From positions 186,001 to 250,000 of the forward strand of contig NZ_FSRJ01000001.1 in the NCBI RefSeq assembly GCF_900142065.1: a DNA stretch of 64,000 nt. Reading direction: 5' to 3'. The stretch comes from Agromyces cerinus subsp. cerinus (GTDB taxonomy: Bacteria > Actinomycetota > Actinomycetes > Actinomycetales > Microbacteriaceae). The position numbers and the translations under genes are program-made. Below are positions 1 to 8,514 of this stretch, in pieces; within the stretch, counting starts at the first letter, position 1, and the number at the start of each line of letters is the position of its first letter. The notes beneath the pieces were generated by a model. That model saw nothing but the letters and a program-made list of their open reading frames with translations, ran no database searches and was not told where the DNA came from.

Positions 1-733
1 CGCCCTCCGCGTGCGCCTCGACATCGCGGATCTCGCGTTCGGTCGCCCCGGCCGCGCGGATCGTGCGCACGGCGCCGATGGCGCGTTCGACGGATGCCGC
101 GACGTCGCCGACCTTCGCCTGGGCCTGGTGCGACGCCTCGCGCACGTGCCGCGACAGCAGCGTGACGGTCGTGATGGCGACGGCGATGACGAGCACGGTG
201 AGGCCGAGCAGCACGGGGTCGATGATGAGCATCGCGATGAGCGCGCCGATGAACGTGACGGTGCCGCCGATCGCCTCGACGAGGCCTTGCGTGAGCACTG
301 CGCGCAGCATCGTCGTGTCGCTGCCGACGCGCGAGACGAGGTCGCCCGTGCGGCGCGTGTCGAACTCGGCGATGGGCAGCCGCAGCAGCTTGCCGATGAG
401 TCGCTTGCGGCTCGAGAGCACGACGCCCTCGCCCGTGCGCTGCAGCAGGTAGTGCTGGTAGCCCGTGATCACGCCGCTCACGATGACGAGGGCGACGAGC
501 GCCCAGACGATGCTGCCGAGCGGCTCGTTCGCCTCGACGACGGTGATCACCTGGGCGACGAGGAGCGGCTGGGCGAGGCTCGCGAGCGCGCCGATGATCG
601 AGAGGATCGCGACCCAGATGAGCACGGGGCGGTGCTCGAAGATGAAGGGCAGCAGTTGCCGGAAGGTCGCACGCGGGCCGGTGGTCTCACCGCGCCGTGA
701 GAAGGGGGATCGTCGGGTGGGGGTGTCGCTCAT
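1..733 (-). CDS. ABC transporter, fused membrane/ATP-binding exporter, N-terminal part only
   Basis: Reading the reverse strand from ATG at 733 gives an open frame that runs off the left edge. The first 25 residues are a basic cytoplasmic tail (MSDTPTRRSPFSRRGE). Membrane segments typical of a type I exporter domain follow, for example VLIWVAILSIIGALASLAQP and SIVWALVALVIVSGVITGY. A loop containing RRTGDLVSRVGSDTTMLR is characteristic of the ABC exporter membrane domain. The nucleotide-binding half would lie outside the window. The start is supported by a purine-rich AGGAAGAGG just before the ATG. The family exports lipids, peptides or drugs; the substrate cannot be told from this part. The small HTH gene lies 78 bases upstream on the same strand, so the two may share a transcript. 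Confidence 0.85.
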   Translation of the reverse strand, partial: MSDTPTRRSPFSRRGETTGPRATFRQLLPFIFEHRPVLIWVAILSIIGALASLAQPLLVAQVITVVEANEPLGSIVWALVALVIVSGVITGYQHYLLQRTGEGVVLSSRKRLIGKLLRLPIAEFDTRRTGDLVSRVGSDTTMLRAVLTQGLVEAIGGTVTFIGALIAMLIIDPVLLGLTVLVIAVAITTVTLLSRHVREASHQAQAKVGDVAASVERAIGAVRTIRAAGATEREIRDVEAHAEG

Positions 734-811
734 GTCCTCTTCCTGGCGTGCGACGAGCGGATGCCGCATCCGCCCGAGTGTCGCAAATCGCCGTCTTGCA
801 GCTTACGTGCC

Positions 812-1039
812 CTACCTGCGTCCGTACTTCTTGTGCACGGCCTGCTTGGAGACGTCGAGCGCGAGGGCGATGAGCTGCCAGCTCGAGCCGGCGGCCCGAG
901 CCCGTCGCACCGCGGTGGCCTCGGCGCGGTCGAGCTCGCGGAGGAGCGCGACCCGTGCATGGTGCAGGTCGCGGAGCGCGCGATACGGGTCGTCGCCGTC
1001 GGCCGCCGCGATCGCGGTTCGGAGGGTGTGGTCGTCCAT
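812..1039 (-). CDS. small helix-turn-helix DNA-binding protein (75 aa)
   Basis: A 75-residue protein starting MDDHTLRTAIAAAD. The N-terminal half is a probable amphipathic helix (LRDLHHARVALLRELDRAEA). The C-terminal half reads SSWQLIALALDVSKQAVHKKY, a clear helix-turn-helix of the type that scores as a sigma-70 region 4 or MarR-like fold. The frame stays open upstream and an ATG at 1051 is also possible. I chose 1039 because a consensus promoter (TTGACG, 17 bases, TATGGT) ends 7 bases before it, which predicts a leaderless message beginning at this ATG. It lies directly upstream of the ABC exporter on the same strand, so it may be its regulator; that is inference. Confidence 0.75.
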   Translation of the reverse strand: MDDHTLRTAIAAADGDDPYRALRDLHHARVALLRELDRAEATAVRRARAAGSSWQLIALALDVSKQAVHKKYGRR

Positions 1040-1046
1040 GGCGTCA

Positions 1047-1075
1047 ACCATAATTGACTTGCCATCGATCGTCAA
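1047..1075 (-). promoter_or_regulatory. promoter of the small HTH gene, leaderless type
   Basis: On the reverse strand, TTGACG (1075-1070) is followed by a 17-base spacer and TATGGT (1052-1047). The -10 box ends 7 bases before the ATG at 1039, so transcription should begin at or next to the A of the start codon. Confidence 0.7.
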
Positions 1076-1125
1076 TGCGAGTTGACAACGACGAGGGCGC
1101 GCAGGAACCGGTGTGCCGACGACGA

Positions 1126-1156
1126 AGGCGGGGCGGCTGATCCAGCCGCCCCGCCT
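1126..1156 (-). terminator. hairpin terminator downstream of the carboxylesterase gene
   Basis: A perfect 14-base inverted repeat (AGGCGGGGCGGCTG against CAGCCGCCCCGCCT) with a 3-base loop lies 22 bases past the esterase stop codon. There is no long U tract, as is common in high-GC actinobacteria. Confidence 0.75.
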
Positions 1157-1178
1157 CCTGGTCACTGCTCGTGCCGGA

Positions 1179-2756
1179 CTAGCCGAGCCCGTTCCAGAAG
1201 CCGCAGTTGTGCGCGGTCTCGAACGTGTCGATCATCTCGAGGCCGCCGGCCTCCTCGGTCTTCAGCTCCAGCACCTCGCGGCCGTCGGCGAACGTGCTCC
1301 ACTCGGGCCCGCCGTCGATGCTCGGCGTGCCGGTCTCGAAGAACGACGACCACAGGGCGACCATCTGGTCGGCGAGGGCCAGCTGCTCGTCGTTCAGCGC
1401 GCGCTGTGCGGCGGTGTAGTTGAACAGGTACTGCAGCTCGGTGGTGTGCGTCGCGCCGAGGTCGAGCGTCGAGGGCGGGAACGGGTCGCCCAGCGATCGC
1501 CACCCCGGTGTCGTCTCGTCGGCGAACTCGTAGAAGTACACCGAGCGCCCGGCGTCGGCGAAGCCGTCGGAGGCGACGACCGACGGGCAGGCGAACATCG
1601 AGTCGCCGCTGAGCCAGCCCGAGGCGAAGATCGGGTCCTCGCCGGCGTCGGCGGGGTAGAGCTCCAGCACGTCGGGGGCGAGCGCACCGAACTGGGCGGT
1701 GACGCCGGCCTCGTACTCGGCGGGGTCGAGCGGGTACTGCGCCGAGGCGAAGCCGAGCCACTCGTCGCGGGTGACGCCCATCATGATCGGCACGTCGGCG
1801 AGCGTGCCGTCGGCAGCCGCCTCGAGCGGGCCGACCGGCTGGTCGGGGCCGCCGGCGGCGGGCGAGGCGAAGCCGAACCCGGTCGCCGTTCCCACGATCG
1901 TCGAGGTCGGCACGGCGCGGAGGCACTCGGCGTCGTCGGCTGCGCAGCCCCACTGCGCCGTGAACTCGGTCGGGTCGGATGCCGGTGCGCCGGCGCCGCA
2001 GGCCATGGACTGCACCACGGCCTTGTCGAAGAGCCCCTCGGCCGTGGGCGACGCGAGCTGGAAGCAGACCGAGCCGCCGCCGGCGGACTCGCCGACGATC
2101 GTGACGTTGTCGGGGTCGCCGCCGAAGGTCTCGATGTTCTCCTGCACCCAGCGCAGCGCCTGCTGCTGGTCGAGCATGCCCCAGTTGCCCTGGGCGCCGT
2201 ACTCGCCCTCCTCGGCGGTCGCCGCGGTGGCGAAGAAGCCGAACAGGCCGAGGCGGTAGGCCGGGATCACGGTGACGGCGTCGCCGGTCGCGGCGAAGTT
2301 GCGGCCGTCGTAGATGTTCGGCGTACCTGCGGTGTACCCGCCGCCGTGCAGGAAGACGACGACCGGCAGCTTCTCCTTCGCGGCGTCATCGGGCGCGTAG
2401 ACGTTCAGGTAGAGGCAGTTCTCGCTCAGGGAGCCGTCGGAGTCGCCGTTCACGGTCTGCGCGCAGTCGGGGCCGGGCTTCGACGCGTCGAGCACGCCGG
2501 CCCAGGGCTCGGGGGCCTCGGGCTCGCGCCAGCGCAGGTCGCCGACCGGCGGCTTGGCGAAGGGGATGCCGAGGTACTCGACGCCGTCGGCGGTCGCCAC
2601 GCCCGTGAGCGCACCCTGCTCGATCTCGACCTGCGGTGCGGCGGCCGGTGCGGCGTCGTCGGCCGCGCCTCCGGCGATGCATCCGCTCAGCAGCAGTGCC
2701 GTCGCCGTGGCCGCGATCGCGATCGACGCGACTTTGGCGAGTCTTCCTGTCGTCAT
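1179..2756 (-). CDS. secreted carboxylesterase, type B (para-nitrobenzyl esterase family), lipoprotein
   Basis: A 525-residue alpha/beta hydrolase of normal family length. Residues 1-26 are a lipoprotein signal with lipobox LLSGC (Cys26), so the mature enzyme should be tethered outside the membrane. Family landmarks are in order: SENCLYLNVY at 111-120, the oxyanion loop HGGGY at 137-141, and the nucleophile elbow GESAGGGS at 222-229 with catalytic Ser224. The His-containing C-terminal region includes ATHTTELQYLF. Type B carboxylesterases hydrolyse carboxylic esters; the natural substrate here is unknown. It has its own consensus promoter and a strong terminator, so it looks monocistronic. The start is backed by GAGGGAGC just upstream of the ATG. 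Confidence 0.93.
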   Translation of the reverse strand: MTTGRLAKVASIAIAATATALLLSGCIAGGAADDAAPAAAPQVEIEQGALTGVATADGVEYLGIPFAKPPVGDLRWREPEAPEPWAGVLDASKPGPDCAQTVNGDSDGSLSENCLYLNVYAPDDAAKEKLPVVVFLHGGGYTAGTPNIYDGRNFAATGDAVTVIPAYRLGLFGFFATAATAEEGEYGAQGNWGMLDQQQALRWVQENIETFGGDPDNVTIVGESAGGGSVCFQLASPTAEGLFDKAVVQSMACGAGAPASDPTEFTAQWGCAADDAECLRAVPTSTIVGTATGFGFASPAAGGPDQPVGPLEAAADGTLADVPIMMGVTRDEWLGFASAQYPLDPAEYEAGVTAQFGALAPDVLELYPADAGEDPIFASGWLSGDSMFACPSVVASDGFADAGRSVYFYEFADETTPGWRSLGDPFPPSTLDLGATHTTELQYLFNYTAAQRALNDEQLALADQMVALWSSFFETGTPSIDGGPEWSTFADGREVLELKTEEAGGLEMIDTFETAHNCGFWNGLG

Positions 2757-2779
2757 GTTGCTCCCTCGTGTTCTCCCGG

Positions 2780-2808
2780 AATCTACGGTGTGTCCACAGC
2801 GTTGTCAA
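2780..2808 (-). promoter_or_regulatory. consensus sigma-A-type promoter of the carboxylesterase gene
   Basis: Reverse strand: perfect -35 TTGACA (2808-2803), 17-base spacer, -10 TAGATT (2785-2780). Predicted start of transcription is near 2773, giving a leader of about 17 bases that carries the ribosome binding site. It is the closest match to consensus in the window. Confidence 0.75.
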
Positions 2809-2863
2809 AGCAGTTGACGGTAGCGCGCGCGCGAGCAGCCCGACCGCAGTGCACGATGGGGGG

Positions 2864-3601
2864 ATGGATCTCACCACGGCCGCTCTCGTCGGCATCTCGC
2901 ACGGCACCGCATCCTCCGACGGGCAGGCCGCCGTGCAGCGGCTCATCGCCGCCGTCGAGGAGTCGGTCGCCGAGTCGGTCGAGGTGCGACTCGGCCACGT
3001 CGATGTGCAGCAACCGGATGTCGCGGCGACCCTCGCCTCGTTGCCGCCGGCGACGCCCGCGGTCGTCGTGCCGCTGCTGCTCTCGGCCGGGTACCACGTG
3101 CACGTCGACCTGCGACGCGAGATCGAGGCCGTCGCCGATCGTCGGGTGCGGCTCGCCGCAGCGCTCGGACCCGACGACCGGCTCGTCGAGGTGCTGCGCC
3201 GCCGCCTCGTCGAGGCCGGCACCACGCGCGACGACCTCGTCGTGCTCGCTGTGGCGGGTTCGAGCGATGTGCGCGCCGTCGACGACTGCCGCGACATGGG
3301 CGAGCGGCTCGCCGCGGCCCTCGGCGCGCCGGTGACGGTCGGCTTCCTCTCGGCGGCCGAGCCCCGACTCGCCGACGCGATCGCCGCCGTGCGGGCGGAC
3401 GGAGGCGGCCGCAGGGTCGTGGCGGCGAGCTACCTGCTCGCGCCCGGGTACTTCCAGGACCTCGCGGCGGCCGCAGGCGCCGACCTCCTCACCGAGCCGC
3501 TCCTGACCCCCGGTGACGCGCCGAACGAGCTCGTCGACGTCGTGCTGGACCGGTTCGCGGAGGCAGTGGCCGAGACATCCGATGCTGCGCCGGGAGCATA
3601 G
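2864..3601 (+). CDS. sirohydrochlorin ferrochelatase (CbiX/SirB family)
   Basis: A 245-residue protein starting MDLTTAALVGISHGTAS. The SHGT near residue 12 is the conserved metal-chelating His motif of CbiX/SirB chelatases. A duplicated architecture is visible, with a second half beginning near LVVLAVAGSS and continuing to VVAASYLLAPGYFQD. The enzyme inserts Fe(II) into sirohydrochlorin to give siroheme, the cofactor of the sulfite reductase encoded 156 bases downstream. The frame is open further upstream; I chose the ATG at 2864 because the family homology begins right after it. Identification is strong; the choice of iron rather than cobalt or nickel rests on context. Confidence 0.88.
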   Translation: MDLTTAALVGISHGTASSDGQAAVQRLIAAVEESVAESVEVRLGHVDVQQPDVAATLASLPPATPAVVVPLLLSAGYHVHVDLRREIEAVADRRVRLAAALGPDDRLVEVLRRRLVEAGTTRDDLVVLAVAGSSDVRAVDDCRDMGERLAAALGAPVTVGFLSAAEPRLADAIAAVRADGGGRRVVAASYLLAPGYFQDLAAAAGADLLTEPLLTPGDAPNELVDVVLDRFAEAVAETSDAAPGA

Positions 3602-3627
3602 CGCGCGACGCTCCGTCTCACCGATTG

Positions 3628-3662
3628 TGACGCCGCATTGCCGCGGTTGACGCCATGTTGCC
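3628..3662 (+). promoter_or_regulatory. direct-repeat candidate operator of the sulfur operon
   Basis: Two copies of TGACGCCNNNTTGCC lie at 3628-3642 and 3648-3662, exactly 20 bases apart (about two helical turns), in the 155-base gap before the sulfite reductase gene. A possible -10 box TAGCCT follows at 3713-3718 without a good -35. The spacing suggests a dimeric regulator bound on one DNA face. The binding protein is not identified. Confidence 0.4.
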
Positions 3663-3756
3663 TTCCTTGCCGTGATGTGACGGCGCACGCTCCGGCCCGC
3701 CGACAACCGGCCTAGCCTCGGTCGAAACCCGCACCCAGCGGTGACCGAGGAGAGAC

Positions 3757-5490
3757 ATGACGCAGGAGACGATCGAGGCGCCGAACCGCCCGGCTGCCCG
3801 CTCCGGCGAGCGTCCGCCCCGACCGGCGAGTCGCCCGCACGGGCAGTGGAAGGTCGACGGCACCACGCCGCTCAACGGCAACGAGGAGTGGAAGCAGGTC
3901 GACGACGGCCTCAGCGTGCGCGGGCGAATCGAGGAGATCTACTCGAAGGGCGGGTTCGCGTCGATCGACCCGACCGACCTGCACGGCCGCTTCCGCGTGT
4001 GGGGCCTCTACACCCAGCGCAAGCCGGGCATCGACGGCGGCCGCACGGCGACGCTCGAGCCGCACGAGCTCGAGGACGAGTACTTCATGCTCCGCGTCCG
4101 CATCGACGGCGGACAGCTCACGACCGAGCAGTTGCGGGTGATCGCCGACATCTCGATCGAGTTCGGCCGCGACACCGCCGACCTCACCGACCGGCAGAAC
4201 ATCCAGCTCCACTGGATCCGCGTCGAGGACGTGCCCGAGATCTGGCGGCGCCTCGAGGCGGTCGGGCTCGGCACGACCGAGGCGTGCGGCGACGTGCCGC
4301 GGGTCGTGCTCGGTTCGCCGGTCGCGGGCATCGCAGCCGACGAACTCATCGACCCGACGGCGCAGATCGACGAGATCACGAGCCGGTTCATCGGCGACCC
4401 GACGCTCGCGAACCTGCCCCGCAAGTTCAAGACCGCGATCACCGGCCACCCGAGTCAAGACGTCGTGCACGAGATCAACGACGTCGCGTTCGTCGCGGTG
4501 CACCACCCCGACCTCGGCGTCGGCTACGACCTGTGGGTCGGCGGCGGTCTCTCGACCTCACCGCGGCTGGCCGAGCGGCTCGGCGTCTTCGTCGCCCCCG
4601 AGCGCGTGGTCGAGGCGTGGCACGGCGTCGCCCAGATCTTCCGCGACTACGGCTACCGGCGCCTCCGCAACAAGGCCCGACTCAAGTTCCTGCTCGCCGA
4701 CTGGGGCACCGAGAAGTTCCGCCAGGTGCTCGAGACCGAGTACCTCGCGAGCCCGCTTCCCGACGGCCCCGCGGCTCCCAAGCCGCTCGCGCACGGCGAC
4801 CACGTCGGGGTGCACCGTCAGAAGGACGGCCGTTTCTACGTCGGTGCGACGCCGATCGTCGGCCGGGTCTCGGGCCCGACGCTCGCGAAGCTCGCCGACC
4901 TCGTCGAGGCGCACGGCTCGACGCGTCTCCGCACCACGCCGCACCAGAAGCTCGTGATCCTCGACATCCCCGAGGACCGGGTGGAGTCGCTCATCACGGG
5001 CCTCGACGAGCTCGGCCTCTCTGCCCGCCCGAGCCTCATCCGCCGCGGCACGATCGCGTGCACCGGCATCGAGTTCTGCAAGCTCGCGATCGTCGAGACC
5101 AAGGCGTTCGCGACGGCCGCCGTGCTCGACCTCGAGCGCACGCTCGACGGATTCGACCTGCCGCACCCGATCAGCCTGCATGTCAACGGCTGCCCGAACT
5201 CGTGCGCGCGCATCCAGACGGCCGACATCGGCCTGAAGGGCCAGTTGATCATGAACGACGCCGGCGAACAGGTTCCCGGCTACCAGGTGCACCTCGGCGG
5301 CGGCCTCGCGACGGCCGACCGCGAGGAGGCGGGCCTCGGCCGCACCGTGCGCGGCCTCAAGGTCGAAGCCGACGGCATCGCCGACTACGTCGAGCGGGTC
5401 GTCAAGCGCTTCCTCGACGGGCGCGACGCCGCGGCCGACGAGACGTTCGCCGAATGGGCGCACCGCGCCGACGAGGAGGTGCTCCGATGA
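3757..5490 (+). CDS. ferredoxin-dependent assimilatory sulfite reductase (nitrite/sulfite reductase family)
   Basis: A 577-residue siroheme and [4Fe-4S] enzyme, close to the length of the mycobacterial sulfite reductase. It reduces sulfite to sulfide with six electrons from ferredoxin in the cytoplasm. The duplicated ferredoxin-like domains are visible (DRQNIQLHWIRVEDVPEIWR; TTPHQKLVILDIPEDR). The cluster ligands are Cys435, Cys441 (CTGIEFC) and Cys479, Cys483 (CPNSC), the family's C-X5-C and C-X3-C pattern. The family also contains nitrite reductases. The neighbours (cysH, cysD, cysN, chelatase, ferredoxin) make sulfite the likely substrate. It is the first gene of the ten-gene overlapping run; the start is supported by GAGGAGAG six bases before the ATG, and its stop overlaps the cysH start by four bases. 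Confidence 0.93.
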   Translation: MTQETIEAPNRPAARSGERPPRPASRPHGQWKVDGTTPLNGNEEWKQVDDGLSVRGRIEEIYSKGGFASIDPTDLHGRFRVWGLYTQRKPGIDGGRTATLEPHELEDEYFMLRVRIDGGQLTTEQLRVIADISIEFGRDTADLTDRQNIQLHWIRVEDVPEIWRRLEAVGLGTTEACGDVPRVVLGSPVAGIAADELIDPTAQIDEITSRFIGDPTLANLPRKFKTAITGHPSQDVVHEINDVAFVAVHHPDLGVGYDLWVGGGLSTSPRLAERLGVFVAPERVVEAWHGVAQIFRDYGYRRLRNKARLKFLLADWGTEKFRQVLETEYLASPLPDGPAAPKPLAHGDHVGVHRQKDGRFYVGATPIVGRVSGPTLAKLADLVEAHGSTRLRTTPHQKLVILDIPEDRVESLITGLDELGLSARPSLIRRGTIACTGIEFCKLAIVETKAFATAAVLDLERTLDGFDLPHPISLHVNGCPNSCARIQTADIGLKGQLIMNDAGEQVPGYQVHLGGGLATADREEAGLGRTVRGLKVEADGIADYVERVVKRFLDGRDAAADETFAEWAHRADEEVLR

Positions 5491-6230
5491 GCGTCTCCCT
5501 CGCTCCCCGCGCGACCGTGCTGCGCACCCACGACGAACTTCGCGAGCTGGCCGAGGCGGGCAACGCGGAACTCCGCAGCCTCGCGGCCGACGAGGCATCC
5601 GCCTACGAGGTCATCGCCTGGGTCGCTCGCAACTTCGCTGCGGATGCCGCGGCCGTCGCCTGCTCGATGGCCGACGCCGTGCTCCCGCACGTCGTCGCCC
5701 AGTCGTTGCCCGGTGTCGACGTGCTCTTCCTCGACACCGGCTATCACTTCGCGAAGACCTACGAGACGCGGGACCGGGTCGCGTCGGCGCTCGATGTGCG
5801 CGTGGTCGACGTGCTGCCCGAACTCACCGTCGCCGAGCAGAACGCGAAGTACGGGCTCGACCTGTTCGCCCGCGACGCCGCCGAGTGCTGCGCCATGCGC
5901 AAGGTCGCCCCGCTGCACGATGCGCTCGCGGGGTACGAGCTGTGGTTCACGGGCGTACGCCGCGACGAGGCGCCCACTCGCACGAACACCCCGCTCGTGA
6001 CGTTCGACGAGCGCAACGGGCTGGTCAAGGTCAATCCGCTCGCCGCGTGGAGCTTCGACGAGCTGATCGACTACTCGAACGCCTTCGGCGTCCCCGTGAA
6101 CGACCTGCTGACCCAGGGCTACCCGTCGATCGGCTGCGAGCCGTGCACCCGACAGGTGGCCGAGGGAGAGGACCCCAGGGCCGGCCGCTGGTCAGGCCTC
6201 GACAAGACGGAATGCGGGTTGCACGTATGA
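5487..6230 (+). CDS. cysH: adenylylsulfate (APS/PAPS) reductase CysH
   Basis: 247 residues. The enzyme reduces activated sulfate to sulfite, feeding the reductase encoded just upstream. The paired Cys134-Cys135 (ECCAMRK) and Cys217/Cys220 (CEPC) are the ligands of the [4Fe-4S] cluster found in APS-using reductases and absent from E. coli-type PAPS reductases. The C-terminal ECGLHV carries the catalytic Cys243. The substrate is therefore predicted to be APS, in line with the absence of an APS kinase (cysC) in this operon. Its start overlaps the previous stop by four bases, and its own stop overlaps the cysD start in the same way. Confidence 0.94.
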   Translation: MSVSLAPRATVLRTHDELRELAEAGNAELRSLAADEASAYEVIAWVARNFAADAAAVACSMADAVLPHVVAQSLPGVDVLFLDTGYHFAKTYETRDRVASALDVRVVDVLPELTVAEQNAKYGLDLFARDAAECCAMRKVAPLHDALAGYELWFTGVRRDEAPTRTNTPLVTFDERNGLVKVNPLAAWSFDELIDYSNAFGVPVNDLLTQGYPSIGCEPCTRQVAEGEDPRAGRWSGLDKTECGLHV

Positions 6231-7150
6231 GCGCCACCGACACGATCCCCGTCGAGACCGGCATCGACGCGCTCGACGCACTCGAGTCCGAATCGATCCA
6301 CATCATCCGCGAGGTCGTCGCCGAGTTCGAGCGGCCGGTGCTGCTCTTCTCGGGCGGCAAGGACTCCGTGCTCGTGCTGCATCTCGCGGCCAAGGCGTTC
6401 TGGCCCGGCCGCGTGCCGTTCCCGGTGCTGCACGTCGACACGGGGCACAATTTCCCCGAGGTCATCGACTTCCGCGACCGCACGGTCGCCCGACTCGGTC
6501 TGCGACTCGAGGTGGCCTCCGTGCAGGACTACCTCGATGACGGCCGCCTGCAGGAGCGCGCCGACGGCACGCGCAACCCGCTGCAGACGCAGCCGTTGCT
6601 CGACGCGATCGCCGTGGGCCGGCACGACGCCGTCTTCGGGGGCGCACGCCGCGATGAGGACAAGGCGCGCGCCAAGGAGCGGATCCTCAGCCTCCGCGAC
6701 GAGTTCGGCCAGTGGGACCCGCGCAACCAGCGCCCCGAGCTCTGGGACCTCTACAACGGCCGCCACACGGTGGGCCAGCACGTGCGTGCCTTCCCGATCT
6801 CGAACTGGACCGAGCTCGATGTCTGGCGCTACATCGAGCGCGAGGGCATCGAGCTGCCGCCGCTCTACTACGCGCACGAGCGCGAGGTGTACCGCCGCGA
6901 CGGCATGTGGCGTGCGGTGAGCGAGGTCTCACCGGCGCGCCCCGACGAGCAGGTCGAGCGTCGCACCGTGCGCTACCGGACCGTGGGCGACATGAGCTGC
7001 ACCGGTGCCGTCGAGTCGGCCGCGGCATCTGTCGCCGACGTCGTCGCCGAGGTCGCGACGTCGACGCTGACGGAGCGCGGCGCCACTCGGGCCGACGACC
7101 GCATCTCGGAGGCCGCCATGGAGGATCGCAAGAAGGACGGGTACTTCTGA
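6227..7150 (+). CDS. cysD: sulfate adenylyltransferase small subunit CysD
   Basis: 307 residues. With CysN it makes adenylylsulfate (APS) from ATP and sulfate. The PP-loop SGGKDS appears near residue 45, followed by HVDTGHNFPEVIDFRD. GGARRDEDKARAKER and the long match through QWDPRNQRPELWDLYNG are hallmarks of the family. The C-terminus ends RKKDGYF, the conserved tail. The ATGA overlap with cysH and a one-base overlap with cysN imply translational coupling. Confidence 0.96.
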   Translation: MSATDTIPVETGIDALDALESESIHIIREVVAEFERPVLLFSGGKDSVLVLHLAAKAFWPGRVPFPVLHVDTGHNFPEVIDFRDRTVARLGLRLEVASVQDYLDDGRLQERADGTRNPLQTQPLLDAIAVGRHDAVFGGARRDEDKARAKERILSLRDEFGQWDPRNQRPELWDLYNGRHTVGQHVRAFPISNWTELDVWRYIEREGIELPPLYYAHEREVYRRDGMWRAVSEVSPARPDEQVERRTVRYRTVGDMSCTGAVESAAASVADVVAEVATSTLTERGATRADDRISEAAMEDRKKDGYF

Positions 7151-8514
7151 TGGGCGACGCACTGTTCCGCTTCGCGACGGCCGGCTCGGTCGACGACGGC
7201 AAGTCGACCCTCGTGGGCCGCCTGCTGCACGACTCGAAGGCGATCCTCGCCGACCAGCTCGAGTCGGTCGCCCGCACCTCGGCCGAGCGCGGATTCGGCG
7301 GCGAGCCCGGCGCGATCGACTTCGCACTGCTCACCGACGGCCTGCGCGCCGAGCGGGAGCAGGGCATCACGATCGACGTCGCCTACCGATACTTCTCGAC
7401 CGGCCGGCGCTCGTTCATCCTCGCCGACTGCCCCGGGCACGTGCAGTACACGCGCAACATGGTCACCGGCGCGACCACGGCCGATGCGGTCGTCGTGCTC
7501 GTCGACGCCCGCAACGGCGTGCTCGAGCAGACCCGGCGCCACCTCGCCGTCGTCGCGCTGCTGCGGGTGCCGCACGTGATCATCGCGGTCAACAAGATCG
7601 ATCTGCTCGGCTACTCCGAGGCCGCCTGCACCGCCGTCGCCGACGAGGTCTCCGCGCTCGCCGTCGACCTCGGCCTGCCGGCCGCCCACGTCATCCCGGT
7701 CTCGGCACTCGCCGGCGACAACGTCGTCGACCGCTCGGCGAACACCCCCTGGTACGACGGACCCAGCCTCATCGAACTGCTCGAGGCGCTGCCGTCGCTC
7801 GACGAGCTCGAGACCGAGCTCGAGGCGCTGCGGATGCCGGTGCAGCTCGTCATCCGCCCGCAGGGCGCCGTGGCGCACGACGTCGAAGATCCCGAGCGAT
7901 TCCGCGACTACCGTGCCTTCGCCGGCCGCATCGCCTCGGGCACCGTGCGCGTCGGCGATCGCGTGCAGGTGTACCCCGGCGGTGCCACGACCACGGTCAC
8001 GGGCATCGACGCCGGGTCGCTCGAGCTCGACGCGGCATCCGCGCCCCGCTCGGTCTCGCTCCGGCTCGCCGACCAGCTCGACGCCGCACGCGGCGCCGTC
8101 GTCGTCGCCGCCGGCGCCCTGCCGGAACCGCGTCGCGAGCTCGACGCCGCGGTGTTCTGGCTCGGCGGTGCGCCGCTCCGCCCCGGCGCCCGCGTGCTCG
8201 TGAAGTCGGGCACGACCACCGTGCAGGCGCTCGTGCCCGAGATCCTCGGGCGCCGCGACCTCGACTCGCTCGAGCTCGAGCCCGCCGCGCTGCTCGAGAT
8301 CAACGACATCGGCCAGGTGCGCCTGCGCCTCTCGGCCGAACTGCCCGTCGAGGAGTACGCCGCGCATCGTCGCGCCGGCGCCTTCCTCGTCATCGACCCG
8401 CAGTCGGGCGCCACGCTCGCTGCCGGGATCGTCACCGCACCGGTGACGCCCACCACCGGCCACGCCGGCAGCACCACCCGCACGACCACCGACCCCGAAG
8501 GAGTAGCAGCATGA
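7150..8514 (+). CDS. cysN: sulfate adenylyltransferase large subunit CysN (GTPase)
   Basis: 454 residues. This EF-Tu-like GTPase drives APS synthesis by CysD. Motifs in order: P-loop GSVDDGKST near residue 13, the switch region REQGITIDVAYRYF, DCPGH, and NKID near residue 150. Beta-barrel domains 2 and 3 follow. There is no C-terminal APS kinase domain, so this is the short CysN form, in agreement with direct APS reduction by CysH. The start at 7150 shares its A with the cysD stop codon. The stop overlaps the next gene by four bases. Confidence 0.95.
   Translation: MGDALFRFATAGSVDDGKSTLVGRLLHDSKAILADQLESVARTSAERGFGGEPGAIDFALLTDGLRAEREQGITIDVAYRYFSTGRRSFILADCPGHVQYTRNMVTGATTADAVVVLVDARNGVLEQTRRHLAVVALLRVPHVIIAVNKIDLLGYSEAACTAVADEVSALAVDLGLPAAHVIPVSALAGDNVVDRSANTPWYDGPSLIELLEALPSLDELETELEALRMPVQLVIRPQGAVAHDVEDPERFRDYRAFAGRIASGTVRVGDRVQVYPGGATTTVTGIDAGSLELDAASAPRSVSLRLADQLDAARGAVVVAAGALPEPRRELDAAVFWLGGAPLRPGARVLVKSGTTTVQALVPEILGRRDLDSLELEPAALLEINDIGQVRLRLSAELPVEEYAAHRRAGAFLVIDPQSGATLAAGIVTAPVTPTTGHAGSTTRTTTDPEGVAA

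Noticed and set aside
3741..6230. One long frame that would extend CysH at its N-terminus by about 580 residues
   Set aside because: The first two thirds are an out-of-frame reading of the sulfite reductase gene. The real cysH start is the ATG at 5487, overlapping that gene's stop.
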